A DNA stretch of 15,777 nt from Treponema sp. (GTDB lineage: Bacteria > Spirochaetota > Spirochaetia > Treponematales > Rectinemataceae), in assembly GCA_017849315.1 (NCBI GenBank), contig JAFIHQ010000086.1, forward strand, positions 1-15,777, read 5' to 3'. This document shows, piece by piece, positions 14,626 to 15,777 of this stretch. The notes under the pieces are model-generated. The model searched no databases, had not been told where the DNA came from, and saw only the letters and a list, made by a program, of their open reading frames with translations. Positions within the stretch are counted from its first letter, which is position 1; every line of letters starts with the position of its first letter. Position numbers and translations under genes: made by a program.

Positions 14626-15204
14626 TTATTCTCCTTCGCGGACGATTTCGATTTTGATCCCTTCGTTGTTGTCTGTCTGCTCTTTGGGTGGAATGACAAC
14701 ACGCAGAATACCATTCTTAAACACGGCCTTCACCTTGGTTTGGTCGAACTTGTCGGCAGGGACATAGTATTTTTGCTTGTCAATGTCCTTCATCTTGAGT
14801 CGGCGCTTGATGTAGCGCTGTCCCTCGACAGGTTCTTCAGTATCGATACGGGCGGAGAACACCATGTAGTCGCCCTGGAACGTGAGATTGATGTTTTTTT
14901 CGTCAAATCCCGCAAGTGCGAATTCGAAAACAATATCACGTGCCGGCGTCAGATAGATATTCATCGGCGGATAGGAAAAATTAGGGTAGTAGTCGGTGTT
15001 GTCTTCGGCATGAGCTTCAAACCATGTATCACCCTTGACAGAGCCGCAACCACAACCTTCGGTGCCTGCGTTGCTGTCTTCCGCCCTCTCGCGGCCAGCA
15101 AAGTTTGGGCCAAAATCCTTAAACTTTTCGCCAAAGTCTTTGGCTGCTTCGAATACGTCGTCGAAGAACGAACTGATGTCTACGTACGGCTTGTTCGGTT
15201 TCAT
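14626..15204 (-). CDS. Small heat-shock protein, Hsp20/alpha-crystallin family
   Basis: This 192-residue chaperone starts at ATG 15204 behind a strong GGAGGGAG. The alpha-crystallin domain covers about 80-173 (MNIYLTPARDIVFEFALAGF, then NGILRVVIP at 164-172), and the C-terminal IKIEI (183-187) supplies the I-x-I motif used for oligomer assembly. An N-terminal arm of about 80 residues, rich in Phe, Asp, Glu and Lys, is longer than in the shortest bacterial members and contains a CGCG motif (C51, C53), unusual in this family. It acts as an ATP-independent holdase in the cytoplasm. The gene is monocistronic in appearance, with its own promoter at 15353-15381 and a structured leader of about 140 nt. 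No CIRCE element is seen. Confidence 0.92.
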   Translation of the reverse strand: MKPNKPYVDISSFFDDVFEAAKDFGEKFKDFGPNFAGRERAEDSNAGTEGCGCGSVKGDTWFEAHAEDNTDYYPNFSYPPMNIYLTPARDIVFEFALAGFDEKNINLTFQGDYMVFSARIDTEEPVEGQRYIKRRLKMKDIDKQKYYVPADKFDQTKVKAVFKNGILRVVIPPKEQTDNNEGIKIEIVREGE

Positions 15205-15348
15205 AGTCTCCCTCCTTAACTTGGGAACCTAAGTAGATTGTAGGCGGATAACCTCCGCCCGTCGGCTTGGTTTTACCCCAAGCCATTTTGTGCACCAGCT
15301 TTAAGCTCGATGCCCATTTGCAAGGCTCGGTAACGACGCCCTGCTTAG
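15205..15348 (-). promoter_or_regulatory. Structured 5' leader of hsp20 (candidate cis-regulatory RNA or thermometer)
   Basis: The predicted transcript begins near 15346 and contains several perfect stems: GGCTTGG/CCAAGCC (15264-15270 with 15278-15284), GGCGGA/TCCGCC (15243-15248 with 15254-15259), CGTCG/CGACG (15260-15264 with 15334-15338) and an almost complete closing stem CTAAGCAG/CTACTTAG (15341-15348 with 15229-15236). Downstream, CUUAG can instead pair with UUAAG next to the ribosome site, and UUCCC (15223-15227) can pair with GGGAG of the ribosome site. This suggests two alternative folds. It does not match a riboswitch or thermometer class I can name. Confidence 0.5.
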
Positions 15349-15352
15349 ATCA

Positions 15353-15381
15353 AATATACTGCCTCAGACTCTAAGTATCAA
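15353..15381 (-). promoter_or_regulatory. Sigma-70 promoter of hsp20
   Basis: On the minus strand, TTGATA (15376-15381) and TATATT (15353-15358) are separated by exactly 17 nt. Each hexamer matches consensus at five of six positions. The predicted start, about 15346, coincides with the beginning of the leader's closing stem. Confidence 0.75.
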
Positions 15382-15423
15382 GAAATTAGGCAAATCATGA
15401 AACAACACCGACGTAAGAACCGT

Positions 15424-15461
15424 AAATAAAAAACGGCGTCGGCATAAACGCCAACGCCGTT
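15424..15461 (-). terminator. Rho-independent terminator of the minus-strand gene entering from the right
   Basis: On the minus strand, AACGGCGTTGGC and GCCGACGCCGTT (plus-strand 15450-15461 and 15432-15443) form a 12-bp stem with one G-U pair and a 6-nt loop, followed by a T-run (TTTTTTATTT). The G-U pair becomes a C-A mismatch on the plus strand, and no T-run follows there, so the minus direction is preferred. It lies about 90 nt after the stop at 15552. Confidence 0.85.
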
Positions 15462-15551
15462 CTTGAAAGTAATTTGCTATTTTTTACATTCTTGATTCAA
15501 AACAGCCTTGATTCTAGAGTTCTCGTGCTTAATCCTTGGTCGTCGGCAGGC

Positions 15552-15777
15552 CTATTTGTTTGGATAGAGTAACGGATAATCCGTCGCCTTGCCGAGGGCA
15601 GCAAGATCCGCAGGCACAACTTCCCAGTTGCCAATTGGAGCAACGGAAACGACGTCGGTCTGTGATTCAAACCACTTCAGCAAGAAATAGCGCAAGTCCT
15701 TAGTTGTCGCGCCATTGACCAAGCTCATGGTGCGGACAACATTTGGATCGATGTGAGCGCCCAAGGTAAGGTGCCCA
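15552..15777 (-). CDS. C-terminal fragment of an unrecognised protein, 5' end outside window
   Basis: The frame is open from the right edge of the window to a TAG at 15552-15554. It gives 74 complete codons ending in DVVSVAPIGNWEVVPADL, then ATDYPLLYPNK. A TTG at 15764 is not needed as a start because coding continues past it to the edge. The fragment is soluble-looking with mixed composition (NVVRTMSLVNGATTKDLRYF, LLKWFESQTDVV) and has no motif, membrane segment or cysteine cluster that I can attach to a family. A terminator at 15424-15461 closes the transcript. Its function is left open. Confidence 0.65.
   Translation of the reverse strand, partial: GHLTLGAHIDPNVVRTMSLVNGATTKDLRYFLLKWFESQTDVVSVAPIGNWEVVPADLAALGKATDYPLLYPNK

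Noticed and set aside
15229..15348. A stand-alone small RNA (6S-like) on the plus strand, suggested by a G-U-compatible closing stem
   Set aside because: The only good promoter in the area reads the minus strand and leads directly into hsp20, and no 6S, tmRNA, RNase P, SRP or tRNA signature was found. It is kept as an hsp20 leader instead.
15397..15429. A ten-codon basic open frame (MKQHRRKNRK) on the plus strand before the terminator hairpin
   Set aside because: It is too short to support, has no ribosome site, and lies in AT-rich sequence between the hsp20 promoter and the terminator of the gene to the right.

Overview
The window reads as part of the chromosome of a Gram-negative-type, probably anaerobic bacterium, most likely a spirochaete of the Treponema/Sphaerochaeta/Spirochaeta kind. 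The reasons are a TonB protein (which implies an outer membrane), signal-peptide-bearing and periplasmic transport proteins, moderate GC, frequent TTG starts, a glpA-like/FAD-oxidoreductase/DUF1667 trio and an Hsp20 with an extended N-terminus. The lineage is an inference from gene content, not a proven assignment. No rRNA, tRNA, CRISPR array, insertion sequence or prophage gene was seen.

Layout. (1) 2-586 (+): the C-terminal part of a beta-propeller protein, convergent with (2) 623-2077 (-), a TonB-type energy transducer. TonB is preceded by a clear cobalamin riboswitch (about 2067-2280, minus strand) with a recognisable L5-L13 kissing-loop pair. Together these suggest a vitamin B12 uptake locus in which the propeller could be a BtuG-like surface binder. 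(3) 2348-3151 (-): a HAD-family phosphatase with an abrupt GC-rich (about 75%) internal segment. (4) 3279-6356 (+): a tightly packed three-gene operon coding for a GlpA-like FAD/[2Fe-2S] dehydrogenase, an FAD/NAD(P)-dependent oxidoreductase and a small four-cysteine DUF1667 protein. (5) 6357-6680: a regulatory region with a textbook sigma-54 promoter (GG-N10-GC at 6559-6572) and upstream inverted repeats that may be activator sites. (6) 6681-10741 (+): a sugar-type ABC importer (binding protein, two different permeases, one single-domain ATPase). (7) 10814-14611 (+): a membrane histidine kinase and an NtrC-family, sigma-54-activating response regulator with the GAFTGA motif. (8) 14626-15204 (-): an Hsp20 chaperone with its own good sigma-70 promoter and a roughly 140-nt structured leader. 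(9) 15424-15461 (-): an intrinsic terminator, then the C-terminus of a further minus-strand gene that runs off the window end.

How the parts fit. Regions 5-7 form a self-contained circuit: the kinase senses an extracytoplasmic signal, the regulator activates RNA polymerase-sigma-54 at the promoter before the binding-protein gene, and the importer is made. The adjacent dehydrogenase trio could oxidise the imported polyol or a phosphorylated derivative, but it has no visible sigma-54 promoter of its own and the substrate cannot be read from the sequence. Regions 1-2 form a separate cobalamin theme. The most distinctive signals are the dedicated sigma-54 importer circuit, the B12-riboswitch-controlled TonB beside a beta-propeller, the structured hsp20 leader, and the mosaic base composition of the HAD gene.
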